Origin: Trebouxia sp. TZW2008
Taxonomy: Eukaryota > Chlorophyta > Trebouxiophyceae > Trebouxiales > Trebouxiaceae
Direction: 5' to 3'
Length of the DNA: 64,000 bases
Assembly: GCA_002118135.1 (NCBI GenBank)
Contig: BDIU01000147.1
Location: 62,001-126,000, forward strand
Within the stretch, counting starts at the first letter, position 1. Every line of letters begins with the position of its first letter. A program made the position numbers and the translations under genes. Under the pieces are notes generated by a model. It made no database searches. It saw only the letters and a program-made list of their open reading frames with translations, and was not told where the DNA came from. Positions 34,306 through 45,786 of the stretch are shown here, piece by piece.

Positions 34306-37300
34306 CTACTGAGGTAAGACATTGTGTACAAAAGCCCTTAAGACAGTCAACAGCAGCTGAGGGGCCTCTTCATGTGACAGATGCCCACACTCTGGCAGGA
34401 CAGCAACATCACACTGATGCAGCTCTGCAGCAAGTGCATCAGCGCTTGCAGGCGAGACAATGCGGTCCTTGGCGCCTGTTACTATGATGGCAGGCACCTG
34501 GCTGCATTCCACGCAGAATTGCTGTATCGCACCATTGCTGAGGCTACGCTTGAGACGGCTCATCTGTAACAGTACAACAAACTGCAGTGAGTAATGCATG
34601 TTGACAGCAAGAGTTGGTGCTGTGTATGGGAGGTCCATTGCACTCAACGCATGCACTTATGCTTTGGAAGCACACAGCAAAAGCACAGTCTCAGCGATAT
34701 CATGAGATCAACTGCGAGTGATGTCAAAGATGCGGTGTGGGTACAAGCACTCTGGCATGAAATGGGTGCCAAGAAGGGCTGATTTTACGCAGAGCTTGGC
34801 TCTGACATCGACATGCATATATTGCGTAGCTGCAATTGGTGATGAGAACAGCAGAAGTGCATCAGAGCAGGTGCCGCAATATCAATTGCCTCTGATGTGT
34901 GACTTGAAGTGTAATTTTGGCTAGAAGCCCTCTGCACTTCTGGGGTACACCCAATGTGCATAGGGGTGGAGGAAGGGCTGACCTCAAGCAGAGCAAGGTC
35001 CCAGCCCTGAACCTTGAGGGGCTGCTTGTACAGCTGCAGCACCTCCGGTGTAAGCTTGGTGACGTCGGCCCAGGCGCGCCGATTGGCCACCTCCCCTATC
35101 TCACTGCGTAACAGCGGCCGCAGAATGCGCCGCCCCAGCCTGCACCCCAAACACACCCCTCATGGGTCTAGACTTTATGCATCAAGGATGACTCACATGA
35201 ATGTTGGCAAGACGAGGCGGCACATGAATGATGCTACTAAACAGATAGTCACAGAGGCCACAGCATCACAGCTTTCTTTTTCTCGTCTTTTGCTCTCTAT
35301 AAGCTCTGCATTTGTCTGCTGGTTCCCGCAATGCTAGAACGCTTGGTGTATACAGGCAGGAAAAGATCATGAAAGGAAGTGATGCCAAGCTCAACGCACA
35401 TGGACGATAGCAAAGGTCCATTCACCTGCTACGGCCAAGGAGGCGAGTGAAGGAAGGCCCCACTTCACCAGCAACGCTAGGGTGCAGCAGCATCAGCCCC
35501 AACACCTGACACCCATGCTCATCCCCCTCCCCTTCAAGGGACCCCGCCCTCTGAGGCAAAGGGGGCAGCATGCTGTGCATGCTGTGCACGCTCCCTGCTG
35601 CATGATTCGAATTTGACCTCACGCCAGGCTGCTCATTTGGACTATCCATTGACAGGAGACTTGAGCGATGTTGGTGTTGCTGTTGCTGATTACTAGACTG
35701 AAGACTGTGACTGGCGCTGCTGCTGTGACCAAGATCTGAGTTGTTGCTGGCGGTGGAATCATCATGAAAGCGGCGGCCGCCGCCACGTTGCAGCAGTGGC
35801 GCAGCAAAGCCACTGCTGGTGCTGGGGGCTGACTCATCCTCTGAGGTGCTTGGGCTGCTGAAAGCTTCTGTGTTGCGTCTCCTGGGGTGCTGCGGCAGGT
35901 AGCTGATTGGCAATCTGCACCAGCAAGTCAAAGACAGTTGGACAAGCAGTGAAAAGACAGCACACAGAACGACCCATATAAACACTTCAGTACAGAAAAT
36001 CAGTCTGCCATACAGTCTTGGCCAGAGAAGCGGCTACAGCTCGCTCAGTGGCTACTCATGCTGCCAACTCAAAAGGATGAGGCTGTCAGAATGCTGTAAA
36101 ATGTAAATGCTTAGGTCAGTCCACTGGTACAATTGGACAGGCACGCATGCATCTCGTGAGTCAGGGACTCACTGTCTGTCCTGTGATGCTGTCGGGTGCT
36201 GACTGTCCAAGACAATGGGCAAGGGGTCGCTGGTCTGCTGAGTCCCCTGCTGATGGGCAGCTTCCACAGGGCCTTGCTGAGCTGGGCTGTTGGCACGCAC
36301 ATCAATCACCACATGAGGCGACTTGCCCTTTGAGGCCCTGCAGCAACCCACAAAGTCATGTGGATGATGCATCACCAGCAATGACATGCACATAAGTTAC
36401 CATATGTGCCGGCTAGGTGATGATGATGGTGATGATGATGACGACGACGACGACGACGATGATAAAAAGAAGAGAGTTGACAAGCAATCATGCGTGTCAG
36501 ACTTAGCTGCAACAAGCTGCACCTGTCAACTATTGAACAGCGCTACTACCGTGATACACATAGACACATTGCACATAGATATTGCTTACCATTGACGCAA
36601 CATGTAGCGGCTTGCTAGTGAGTAAGTCATGCATGACCAATATCAGTGCACTGAGACGATGCAAGGCTGCCTTTTGTTCAATGATGCTGCAAGGCTCACC
36701 TGGAAGCTGCAGCAGCAGCCATGAGGGCAAGCAGGGCACCATCAGAGTGCCCTGCCAGCAGCACTTGCTGTACACCACAGGCTTCACACAACTGCAGGAC
36801 AACATCTGCTTGGGCTGCAAGGGAGTAGCGGCTGGGTCCCCCCCTCTGCTGATGGGGTCTGCTTGTCAGCCCTGCACAGGTGTCAAACAGACTCAATACT
36901 GATCAAGTGTTCAGGAAGCTGACTCGCAACTTTTATGTGCAGCTGCTAGCTAGGCCGAGGTGAGCCGACACCAGAGTCAGCCAAATCATGACAGTTGGCT
37001 CACATCAAAGCATTTGTCATTGAAGGGCTGCACAACATGACAGAGGTAGGCTATGTTGGACAGGCCTGCCTTTGTCACGTCCTGCAGCCCTTCAGTTTGC
37101 AGTTGCTGTGATGTGTAACAATTGTCAGCTCTGACTCTGACGTCAGAGATGGCAGTGAACACATAAACTGATGAGATGAGCATACCTCTCATGGGCTCAA
37201 TGCTTCAGAAAGCATATCAAATTTCAGACAGTGTACAAGGCCTGATTATGACAGAGCAGCACTACAGTACTGTGATTAAAGTTGCTATATAATAATGCAC

Positions 37301-40300
37301 TTGCTGGAAAAACAATCTTGATGTAAAGACAACGCAGTTGGCAACCAATGTGTGCATTCTGACTGCAATGGCGTCCCTCACTTGGTACAATTTGATTTAA
37401 GGACAATGTTACTGGCAACAAAAGCAGTTGTTACAAAGAGAGCTTCCTGTAGCATACATTCAAAACGTCTTGAAAGTGGTGTTATCAAGCAAAGCAGCGC
37501 TTACCATAGGCTGGCCTGTATAAAGCAATGACTCAGCAGCTAGCATAACCACAGTCATGCAAATGCCAACAAGCTTCGCACATCAGCAACAAGGCAACTA
37601 AAAGGCTAGAGGACTTACCAAAGGCTGGCCTATCAAAGGCGATGACTCGGCAGCCAGCAGCATCCGCCAGGGGCTGCATGATGTTGCGCCATGCAAACGC
37701 TCCCCCACCATAGCCGTGAACCAACACAACAGCTGTCTCATCCGGACATGAGGCCTGCACGCACTCTTGCAGTTGCTGACAGTGTTACGAGCTTTTGCGT
37801 CTTGTGTGGTTGTCACTTTTCGATACGCCTATTGCATTCATGTCAATCACGCATGAACTAACACAACAGCCGTGTCATCTGGACGTGACGCCTGCGCTCA
37901 CGAACCACATGGCTGCAAGAAATGTTCCACAACCTGATGAACTACCTGAACACACCTTGCAAGAGGCAACAAGCATGGCTTTTCCCAAGCATTCAGAGGC
38001 TCCAACGTTATGCACTCTAGCACAGGTGATAGGTGTGTATGCTTCAAGTCCTGCCCTGCCAGGCATCTTGTTTTCATCGTGAGCTGATGCTACAAGCTTT
38101 TGCATTTTGCATTGCTTCAATGCACAGTGAAGTGGTCTCACTCAACGAGGGTAGAGCTAAGCCTACAGCTAAGCACAGGCGCGTGAGGCAGAAAGACGAG
38201 GCAGGGACATTGAAAGTTGTCCTGATAGTGATGACAGCCCTGTGACAAAGAAGCAAGCAGTATGCAAAAAGCACATGGCTGAATGACTTGCCATGTCTGA
38301 CTTGCAAGAGTGCTGACCTGTACAGGGTATGCTTGCTTGTAGTGGATGGACAGGCCATTGCACTGGACAAAGAGTGAGTCCTTGTCAGCCAGCTGGCTTG
38401 CAGGCACATCAGTGTCCCCGCCTCCCTCAGACTCATATAATGACTCCGGCTGCTGAGACTGCCTCAGTTGCCGCCACTTTGTATCACTCCCCTGCAAGCG
38501 TTGTCTTTGTTTGAGCATGCTCTGTCATCCCTCATCATAGCGAAAGTCGTAGCGGAAACCTTTTTTTGTAATTTTGTTGCAGCCAACACTGGTTTGCATC
38601 AGAGCCTCAGTCAATCTCAGTCAAATGAGCACAGGAAGCGGAGAGTTCCTGGTTCTGAAATCTGTCAATTAAAGCCAATTGCTGAAACAATGCTGCAATT
38701 ACAAGTCAGGCAGGCATGCGCCCGGCAGTGATGCAGACCTGCCAATGGTAGGCTTGGCCAAGCAATCCCAGCTTGTATCTTTTGCTCGCCCACTGCACAA
38801 CCTTGCATGCCACAATAATAAGAAGCGGGCTACACATTTTGGCCTGCACATGATCAGTGAGGCATGCACGGGAAATTGTGAGCATGCACAAAATGCTGAC
38901 CGGCTCGTGTCAGTTTTGGAGCCATTCCATGTCCTCACACGACACAATTTACACAAGGCGCTGAAAGGATGAGGCATGTATGTGATGCTGACCTGCCAAT
39001 GATAGGCTTGGCCAAGCAATCCCAGCTTGTATCTGTTCCTAGCCCACTCCACAACCTTACGCGCCACAAGAATGTGCAACAGGCTGAAGCCCATGAAGTC
39101 CAGGAATAGAATGATTGCCGCCAGATGGTAGCTGGGCCGGTCAAAGATGGAGGCTTTGACCAACAGAAATGGAACTGTCATGGCTGCTGCTGTGATGGCT
39201 GTGTACAGGTATGGCCTGCATGTGCAGAATTGGCATCGTCCTCATGACATACTTCCTTGGGGATTCTGTGACCCTGCTAGGTTGCCCAGAGGCAAATGAA
39301 CTGCCTTCAAACAGTCTTGTCCAAAGCCAGATTGTGCCAACGCAAATCAATTTCAATCGCACTCAATATCACGTGTGCAATGGGTGCTTCTTAACCAAGA
39401 TGCATTTCAGGTCTGCTGCAAATGCGCTGATGTAAGTACCAGGTCGTCAGTCAGGATACAAATTGTCAGCGCAGGAGCAGCTGGGAATGCAAGCACTTAC
39501 TGTTTACAGCTGCGTGCTGATCCGCATAGGTATGAGACCACAATGGCCACCGCTCTCAGCAAGGACAGCAGCACAACATCTTCCAGGGAATGCCCAAGTG
39601 CATAGTGGAACTGATGCATGCCACTCCGCAGAATAATTGCATTGGGCACCAGCAACGTGTATGTCAGCAAAGCGCTGCCAGCTTCCAGTAACGCCAGACC
39701 CCAAGGAGCCTGCATGAAACCTTTGTTTATGTGTGCAGGCTTTGGCAAAAAACCCCCAAAACCAAATTGAGCTTTTCAGTTGGTTTGGGACTTGACCAGG
39801 CCAAATATGTTGTTGTTTCGAAATTGATCATGCATTGTGCATGAATAGGTTATAAGCTTCTGCTTGAGATGACGCTTGAGGTATGATATGGGAAAGCAAC
39901 TTGTGCATGAGAACAACGTATTGTTGATGTCAACAGGACTGGTGATAAGCAATCTGTGGTCATTCACGCGCTGGCCGCAGCGCATACAAGTCAGCAAACG
40001 CAACGCTGAGCAGGTAAAGGCATGGCGACGGGTCGCATGCTAACATGTGACAAGATGCACAGCAGATGACATGTACAACGGCGGTGATAACACAAAGGGA
40101 CTTGATAGCTGATCCTGAAATGTGAAAAGAAAGAGAATTGCTGCATGACTCACCACCGCCTTGAGCAAGGACAGGAGGCAGAACACAAAGAAGTGTACAA
40201 AGCTGAGGTATCTGGAGAAGGTTTCATAAAGGCTGACGCTATGCCTGCTCTTAGGTAGTGCTCCAACACCCAACTTGCCCTTCAAGATACTGTCAGCCTG

Positions 40301-40646
40301 CAGGGATCACTTATTGTCTTGAACAGTCAAGAAGATGATGGCTGTAAAATCCGATCTGCATGCCAAGCCACAGACAAGCAACAGGAAGGATGTATCACAC
40401 CAGCTTGTTCCTTGACCTATAAAGCTTGCTAAGACAGCTACTGAGTTGACAACCTGCCAAAACGCAGGCAGCCGTTCGTGCATTGCGCAAGGATGTCAAT
40501 GCAGGAATGGTGAGCACTGTACCCCCCAACATATGCAACAAACAGTAACACGCAGCGTGTCTGCAACGGGTGGAAGTCTTAGTCAGCCAGACCTTATACT
40601 CAATGTATCGTCGCTTCTGCTTCTTTCCGCTTTTGCCGTCGGCCAT
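34306..40646 (-). CDS. Membrane-anchored alpha/beta hydrolase, 726 aa, 11 exons
   Basis: Exons 40593-40646 (ATG), 40154-40297, 39501-39709, 38993-39215, 38318-38491, 37619-37754, 36700-36871, 36173-36337, 35426-35914, 34983-35139 and 34306-34563 join in phase at all ten junctions. Residues 20-200 hold several hydrophobic helices (F-V-H-F-F-V-F-C-L-L-S-L-L, A-A-I-I-L-F-L-D-F-M-G-F-S-L-L). The hydrolase core has V-L-V-H-G-Y-G-G-G, F-D-R-P-A-F-G and the nucleophile elbow G-H-S-D-G (Ser about 356), with candidate Asp 674 (G-A-K-D-R) and His 702 (C-G-H-L-S-H-E-E). W-A-D-V-T-K-L-T-P-E-V matches the plant alpha/beta-hydrolase group around At1g15490 and At1g80280 as I remember it. Exon 35426-35914 inserts a Ser/Gln/His-rich region. 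Substrate unknown. Confidence 0.9.
36418..36463 (+). repeat. GAT/GAC microsatellite
   Basis: A run of GATGATGAC and GAC triplets followed by GATGATAAA. It lies in an intron of the alpha/beta hydrolase gene on the opposite strand. It would encode poly-Asp on the + strand but no exon supports that. Confidence 0.9.
37263..37451. mobile_element. Degenerate MITE, pogo/Tc1-like ends
   Basis: Starts with TACAGTACTGTGATTAAAG and ends with a divergent inverted counterpart (ttgttacaaagagagcttcctgta). Internally it shares gatgtaaagacaa and gtgcattctgactgcaatg with the better preserved element at 43613-43790. It lies in the alpha/beta hydrolase intron and has no coding capacity. Confidence 0.6.
38730..38992 (-). 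repeat. Two donor-side copies of hydrolase exon 38993-39215
   Basis: The exon end R-Y-K-L-G-L-L-G-Q-A-Y-H-W-Q followed by GT is repeated with its donor at 38739 (well preserved, Q|GTCTGC), and a more decayed copy ends near 38901. Both lie in the intron downstream of the functional donor at 38993, with a unit spacing of about 90-160 bases. Confidence 0.8.
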
Positions 40647-41391
40647 TGCGACCTGGAACTCAGGTGTGCAGAGCCTCTGCTGCCAGTTATCCGGTTGCTG
40701 CGGCTTGAGTTTGTTCACATCCGTCCACCAAAGAGGGCATCAGTAAGACTGGCTTGCGGGTGCGACGACCGGCAGTGCATTGGTCGCACGCAAGAAACAC
40801 TGCGATCGCTAGACAGCACGTGATTTGCGACGCTCTGCAGATGCCCCTTCTCCGCGATCAGCTTGCAACAGCCAACGTATGTCATTTTTCTGCTCGTTGA
40901 CATAATCAAGGCTTTTGCGAATTGCCTGTCCACGTGTACCCAAATCGTGACGTAAGTGGGGGCTTACTTGACGAGAAGGAGGATATTTCACTTGATCCTT
41001 CCTGCGAGTCTATAAATGGTTCTCGTTTCTAAACATAACTCCTCATTTCCGGTCTGAGTATGAAACATACTTTAATAACCGCTTTCACAACGCAAAGATA
41101 GCAATATCAGACTTTTGTGAATTGAAATGGCAACTGCCGTCATCACTGCCTTTTGCCTCTCAACAACACAGACATCTCACAAAGGCTATGTCAACCCTGC
41201 ATTTGAAATCCAAAAGCTCTGGTGAATGCTTGATCTTTACACAATATGACAGCCAGCTGGTTGTATGCCTACACAAGGCCTGTTGACTTGAAGGCCTGTA
41301 TGTGTGACACTGTAATGCAGCTTTCCCAGACTGTCAGCAGCAGGGCTCTGGACCTCGTCCATGTTACAGCTCATCCATCCTTGCCAAACTG
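40647..41391. other. Intergenic, promoter side of the alpha/beta hydrolase
   Basis: About 745 bp. The part nearest the hydrolase ATG (40650-40960) is CG-richer (ttgcgacgctctgc, gatcgctagac) and probably contains the promoter. The rest should include the 3' UTR of the VPS4-like fragment. No gene was recognised. Confidence 0.45.
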
Positions 41392-42773
41392 CTAAGTGAA
41401 CTTGGCATAGGTGGCCAGCTGGTCAGGGCTGACAGAGCTCCTGGCATTCTTCAGCGCCTTGAAGAGCATGGCGGTATTCAGGCATGGCAGTTGCACCTGG
41501 GACTGGTGGCCAGCGTCTGCCAGCCGGTCCAAGCTGGTGGCTTCTGCTCCAGGGTCTTTCTGGTGGCACACCTCCTACTGCTGCTGCCCGTCAACCTCTA
41601 CACGCCTACAATGCGGCACACCACGTCACATCACATCACAGTCACAAGACATGACATAATATGACAGGCACAGCTGAGCAGTCCTAGCGCCAAGCACAGT
41701 TGACAGTGCTCGTTGCTTTGAGGCCCAGCAATCTGTGGGCTAGCATAGCAGTTGGCTGCAAATGGTAGGACAAGAAAATGGCATCAGCAGTGAGGCATGG
41801 TGAGATCAGCAACCCTTTTGTGAGTCAATGGGGAGCAAGCTATGGTCTAGTGGGCAGCAGAGATGGCAAGGAAGATGTGATGGTGATAGGCACACAAGCT
41901 GTGAGTCATCAAACAGCAAGCATGGTTGCATAATAGTGTTGTGATTACACATGTTCACGAGATATTATGCAGCCTTGATGCTGTTGGGTGGGTCATTGCG
42001 CTTGGGAGCAAGCCAACGCTGACCATGTTCACCCCACACAACAGGCATTGCTGCAATGATCAATTGAAAAGTATCTTGACGCACAGGCAGCCTGGTGTAC
42101 CTAAGGTGGCTGGACAGTGTGCATGTGCACAGGAATGTGCCAAATGCATCAATGTCAAGCCTACGGACACTCCCCTATAGCCCACGACCTATTTCCCCTA
42201 TACCCCAAAAAGTTATTCTCCTACTGGCCTGGACGATGCAGACAGTCTTCATGCTGGAAGTGGCTTGCATTGCAGCACTCAAGGCTGGAAATAGTGCACA
42301 AAGCATCCAACGAAGATGCCAGCGTCAGCAAAACCATGACTGCTATTGCATGTGCTGTGCTTTTAGGCATGCACCAGCATGCTAGGTAGTGGACCAGTCA
42401 CCAAGGCACATGGTGTGGGGTGTGCTGATTGCCATCTGACTGAGCCAGTGAGTAGTAGTTGACTGCAAGCTACACTCAGAGTTTGACACGCTCCTGCAAC
42501 ACTAAAGTCATCCACAGTTGCTGTGGAGACGCTTATGAATGTGCGAATTTAAGGTGATGTATGATACCTGAAGAAGCGGGCGGATTGAGCAAGCCTGACC
42601 GGCTGGTACAGAATATCTTGCGCAGTCATGGCCAAGTCAGAGCCGGAGAAACCATGGGTGCGGTCCACAAAGGCTTGCAAGTCCTTGGGGGTGAGGCTGT
42701 GGCGCACGCCCTCCAGGTGGGCCCCCACCATCACCCCCCGAGCCTCTGCGTCTGGCAGGGGGATGTGGATGCG
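41392..42773 (-). pseudogene. C-terminal fragment of a VPS4-like AAA ATPase
   Basis: VPS4/SKD1 disassembles ESCRT-III filaments. Exon 42568-42773 encodes R-I-H-I-P-L-P-D-A-E-A-R, then H-G-F-S-G-S-D-L-A-M and D-I-L-Y-Q-P-V-R, the distal AAA core and lid of VPS4. Exon 41392-41571 encodes a D-P-G-A-E segment and ends V-S-P-D-Q-L-A-T-Y-A-K-F-T-stop, resembling the VPS4 C-terminal helix. The two exons do not match in phase, so a small exon between them is missing from my model or lost. The P-loop, Walker B and MIT parts are absent: only about 210 bp separate 42773 from the next gene's stop. It is probably a truncated copy, unless its 5' exons lie beyond the neighbouring gene. Confidence 0.6.
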
Positions 42774-42986
42774 CTGCAGCAGGCACCATCACAGGCAAAT
42801 GTCACAGTTGGGCCTTCACAGATGCACACTTCTCACAAGGTAATGATAGTACTGATGTTCACACTTTCAGGCACGATTGCTAGGTGTGAATGGCACAAGA
42901 AGGATGTAACGACTGGTCGAATAATTGGCTCTGCAATTAGCTTGCTTATATCGGCCATCCCTTTCGTTACAAAGAGCGTGCAATGT

Positions 42987-45234
42987 TCAGTTGTTGGTAC
43001 AAAGGATGTGCAATGTTAGTCGTTGATGACAGATGCAATGGTGTATTCTTGAGAGATCGTTGATGGGCTGCCAAGGCCCAGAAGCACACATGGCACCTGC
43101 AGGCTTGCAACGAGCAGCTGGTGCAGTGGGCACCTTTGCACATATGATGACAGGCAGAGAGACTTGTGGAAGACATTTTGAAGCTACTAAGATGAACATG
43201 CAAGGCAGAAAAACTTGTTGTACATACATTGCTACCAAGTGCGAGTATGGTGTTGAAAGCAAGGCGGACCTGCTTGGGCACGGCATACACCACAGCATTC
43301 TGCAGACCACAACAGCAGGGCTGCTAAGTAACACTGCAAGGTGTTTGGTCACACCATGACACACACATTGCTGGCCTTAGAGATGTCACTTTGCAGAGGC
43401 CAAGACCAAGCAGCAGGTTGTGCTGGCAAAAGGCTTACAGTGGTTTCTCCCTATAAGGCATTCAATGTGAGGATGATCTGGTTGCAAGGACAGCGCTATT
43501 GGGACCCATAACTGCATTCTGAGTGCAGTGGTACCTCTGAGCAGGGACAATGTGATACAAGGACAACATTGTTGGTTCCCACAGCAATCATAAACAGAAA
43601 CAGCAAGATATGTACAGTGATCTCTCAATATAAGGACACTTGATATAAAGATATTCTTGATGTAAGGACAATGCAATTGAGAGCCAAGCACTGCATTCTG
43701 ACTGAAGTGTTATTTTCGAGAGAGGACAATTTGATGTAAGGACATTTTTCTGGGTGCCCAATGCAGTCGTTATATTGAGAGATTACTGTAGTGGGCACAG
43801 CGATTTTACCATCTCATCCATGGTCATGCCTGCTGTCAAGAAGATGCCTCCTGTCTTGAGGCCAGCATTGCTCACGCTGTTGGGGTCCTTGAAGCTGGGC
43901 TGGCTGCGCACGAAGGCGTCCTTGATTGTAGGACGGGTGGTGTAGAACATGACCATGGCTTGGCTGCACACTGCTGAAGGGCCCTTCACAGCAGGGATCA
44001 GCTCCTGCACAAGCATGCAGAGGTGCCAACCGGGTAACAGCAGCGTGCAGGAGTGTCAGTCAGGTGTCACCAGCATGCAGAAGTGTCAGTCAAGCATGCA
44101 GGAGAGGCAATCCGGTCACATCAGCATGCACAACAGCCAATCACGTCACAGCAGCATGCAGAAGTGTCAATCAGGTGACAGCAGCTTTCAGAAGTGTCAA
44201 TCAGGCGACACCAGCATGCAGAAGTGCAAATCAGGTGACATCAGCGTGCAAAAGTGCCAATCAGGTGTCTACAGTCAAATTCACAATCATGTGCACCCCA
44301 AAACGCCACTACTGACAAACATGCAGCAGGCATCACCTGAGAAGGAGGGGCAGGAAGCGCCTCTGATGGGCTGGCTGTTCGGCCAAGGAACTGTTGACCT
44401 GCGTTTGGCTGCTGTAGCTGAACTTGAGCAGCCAGAGTGCTGAAGAGGTCCTGGAGGTCCCCATGCTTGCCAATCAGTTGCTGCAGCTCACCCACTGTGC
44501 GCAAGTGTGTGTTGGTGAGCTCCAGATGCTGCTTGCGCACATCACCCAGCTCAATCTGAAGACGGCCACAAGTGCATGAAAGCTCCTGGTAGCTGGCTTG
44601 CACCTGCCCTAGGCATTGGCGATGCTCCACCAGCTGTTGTGTGTGGCGCAGCCCCTGCTGCTGCGACGCAAGCACCTGGCTCTGCAACACACTCAGCAGC
44701 CGTTCAAGAAGCTGTTTGCATCAAAGCAAAATTCACGGCAGCTGTCTCAAGCTTTGAAGGACAGATGTGCGCTGTATGAGCATCACCTGCAGTTTGACTA
44801 TCTGAGATAGTGCGGTGGTCAGGGAAGCTGACAGGTCACCAGCCCTCTCCTGGAACGGCTTGATGGTGTGCTGTGTGCTAACAAGAGACTCTTGTAGCGC
44901 TGTCACTGATGTTGCTAAGCCTGAGTCTGTCCTCAGCTTCAAGAATACACTTTCTGCCTTTCCTACAACAGTGCCTGCACACCCCAATACGGCTGTAAAC
45001 AGCATGTTTGCAAAAAGGGTTGTAAGCTCGTCGAGACCGCATGCAAAGCGTGGAATTTTTGGCGCATTGAAGGGGTTGCATGGTCGCGGAAGACCTACCT
45101 GCAACACGACCGGTACGAGCCGCGACAAAAAAGACGCCAGCACGCACAAGCCTCGAAGTCCGTCTTGCGAGGGCTTGGGTGCTGAAGATGCCGTCACTGC
45201 GCCCGGGCGAAGCTGTTTTCAACACGCCAAACAT
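42987..45234 (-). CDS. Probable organelle-targeted coiled-coil protein, 345 aa
   Basis: Exons 45099-45234 (ATG), 44787-44974, 44337-44681, 43810-44004, 43236-43299 and 42987-43096 (stop) join in phase. The first exon is a good mitochondrial or plastid presequence: Arg- and Ser-rich with no acidic residue apart from one Asp (G-V-L-K-T-A-S-P-G-R-S, A-R-R-T-S-R-L-V-R). Exons two and three form a long coiled coil (S-Q-V-L-A-S-Q-Q-Q-G-L-R-H-T-Q-Q-L-V-E, L-E-L-T-N-T-H-L-R-T-V-G-E-L). Exon four is more globular (M-V-M-F-Y-T-T-R-P-T-I-K-D-A-F-V-R-S). I do not recognise the family. The last exon is the least certain, since its reading is Cys/His-rich and could be intron. It is divergent from polymerase eta. 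Confidence 0.65.
43436..43612. mobile_element. Degenerate MITE copy adjacent to the 43613 element
   Basis: Begins TACAGTGGTTTCTCCCTATA, close to the terminus of the neighbouring element, and shares the internal words aactgcattctgagtgcagtgg and gatacaaggacaacattgttgg. Its right end is poorly defined near 43600. It lies head-to-tail with the better preserved copy in an intron of the coiled-coil gene. Confidence 0.6.
43613..43790. mobile_element. MITE with about 22-bp inverted ends and TA flanks
   Basis: The left end (TA)CAGTGATCTCTCAATAT is mirrored at the right end as ATATTGAGAGATTACTG(TA), giving a 174-bp element (43615-43788) between TA dinucleotides. TA flanks and CAGT-starting ends fit non-autonomous elements of the Tc1/mariner-pogo superfamily. 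There is no coding capacity. Its right end lies about 20 bp downstream of the donor of exon 43810-44004. Confidence 0.8.
44010..44275 (-). repeat. 30-bp minisatellite at an intron 3' end (about 8 units)
   Basis: About eight units of roughly 30 bp (core gcatgcagaagtgtcaatcaggtgac on the + strand) abut the acceptor of exon 43810-44004. On the minus strand each unit has a pyrimidine-rich CACTTCTGCATGCTG core resembling the last intron bases before the real acceptor (CACCTCTGCATGCTTGTGCAG). The array therefore multiplies the polypyrimidine-tract segment. Confidence 0.75.
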
Positions 45235-45786
45235 GGCTGCACGAGCCTTTGCACAATCCTTCACGAAGAACTAGTCTACAGGGTGACCGAACTGCGTGCG
45301 AGGCGTGACTGAAGCCAGCAACAGCAGCAATCGATTGTCTACCGCTGCAAACTCTGCTGATTCAATACTGCTGACGCACGAGTGGTTGCGAAGGCGAGCA
45401 TGTGTGCAGGAACATTGCTAATACCCTTGCATGCGCCAACAGCAATGACGCTGAATGCGAGCCCAGTTCCTGCACTCAGTTCATCAGTCATCAGTCATGC
45501 GCATGCTGACTGACTGCTCTGGCATGCTATGCGTGCTTTGCTGCGCGAGCCTTGGCTTTGTAAAGCTGCAGTCGCAACGCTAGGTGCTTCAAGATTCCAA
45601 TTGGACCAGCTTGAGGAGCGGTGTCGGGTGCAAACGTGCAAGCTGCAAGTGACCCGCGAGCGGGCTCCGTATCACAGCATGCATGCGTTATGCGATCAAC
45701 AAGCGTTCCTTGTCGCGGTCGTATAGCCTGAATCTTGCCTCTTTTCCAATCCATGAGGCTCATAACATGTGCGTGCACTGAACGGG
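45235..45786. promoter_or_regulatory. Divergent promoter region, coiled-coil gene and polymerase eta
   Basis: 552 bp between two outward-facing start codons. It is CG-richer than nearby introns (ctgacgcacgag, gtgcgcgag-type words). An ATG at 45767 is out of frame with the polymerase start at 45787 and stops after four codons, so it would be a tiny upstream ORF if transcribed. Confidence 0.5.

Noticed and set aside
36386..36595. Poly-Asp followed by Lys on the + strand, resembling an enterokinase-type acidic stretch
   Set aside because: It is a GAT/GAC microsatellite in an intron of the gene on the opposite strand.
38730..38992. A possible extra transmembrane exon of the alpha/beta hydrolase
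   Set aside because: It is a truncated copy of the neighbouring exon end and has no acceptor in phase.
44010..44275. CRISPR-like regular direct repeats here and at 58424-58661
   Set aside because: Units abut one another without unique spacers, and both lie at splice junctions of eukaryotic genes.
45767..45781. Upstream ATG as the polymerase eta start
   Set aside because: It is out of frame and stops after four codons; the ATG at 45787 leads directly into the conserved motif I exon.
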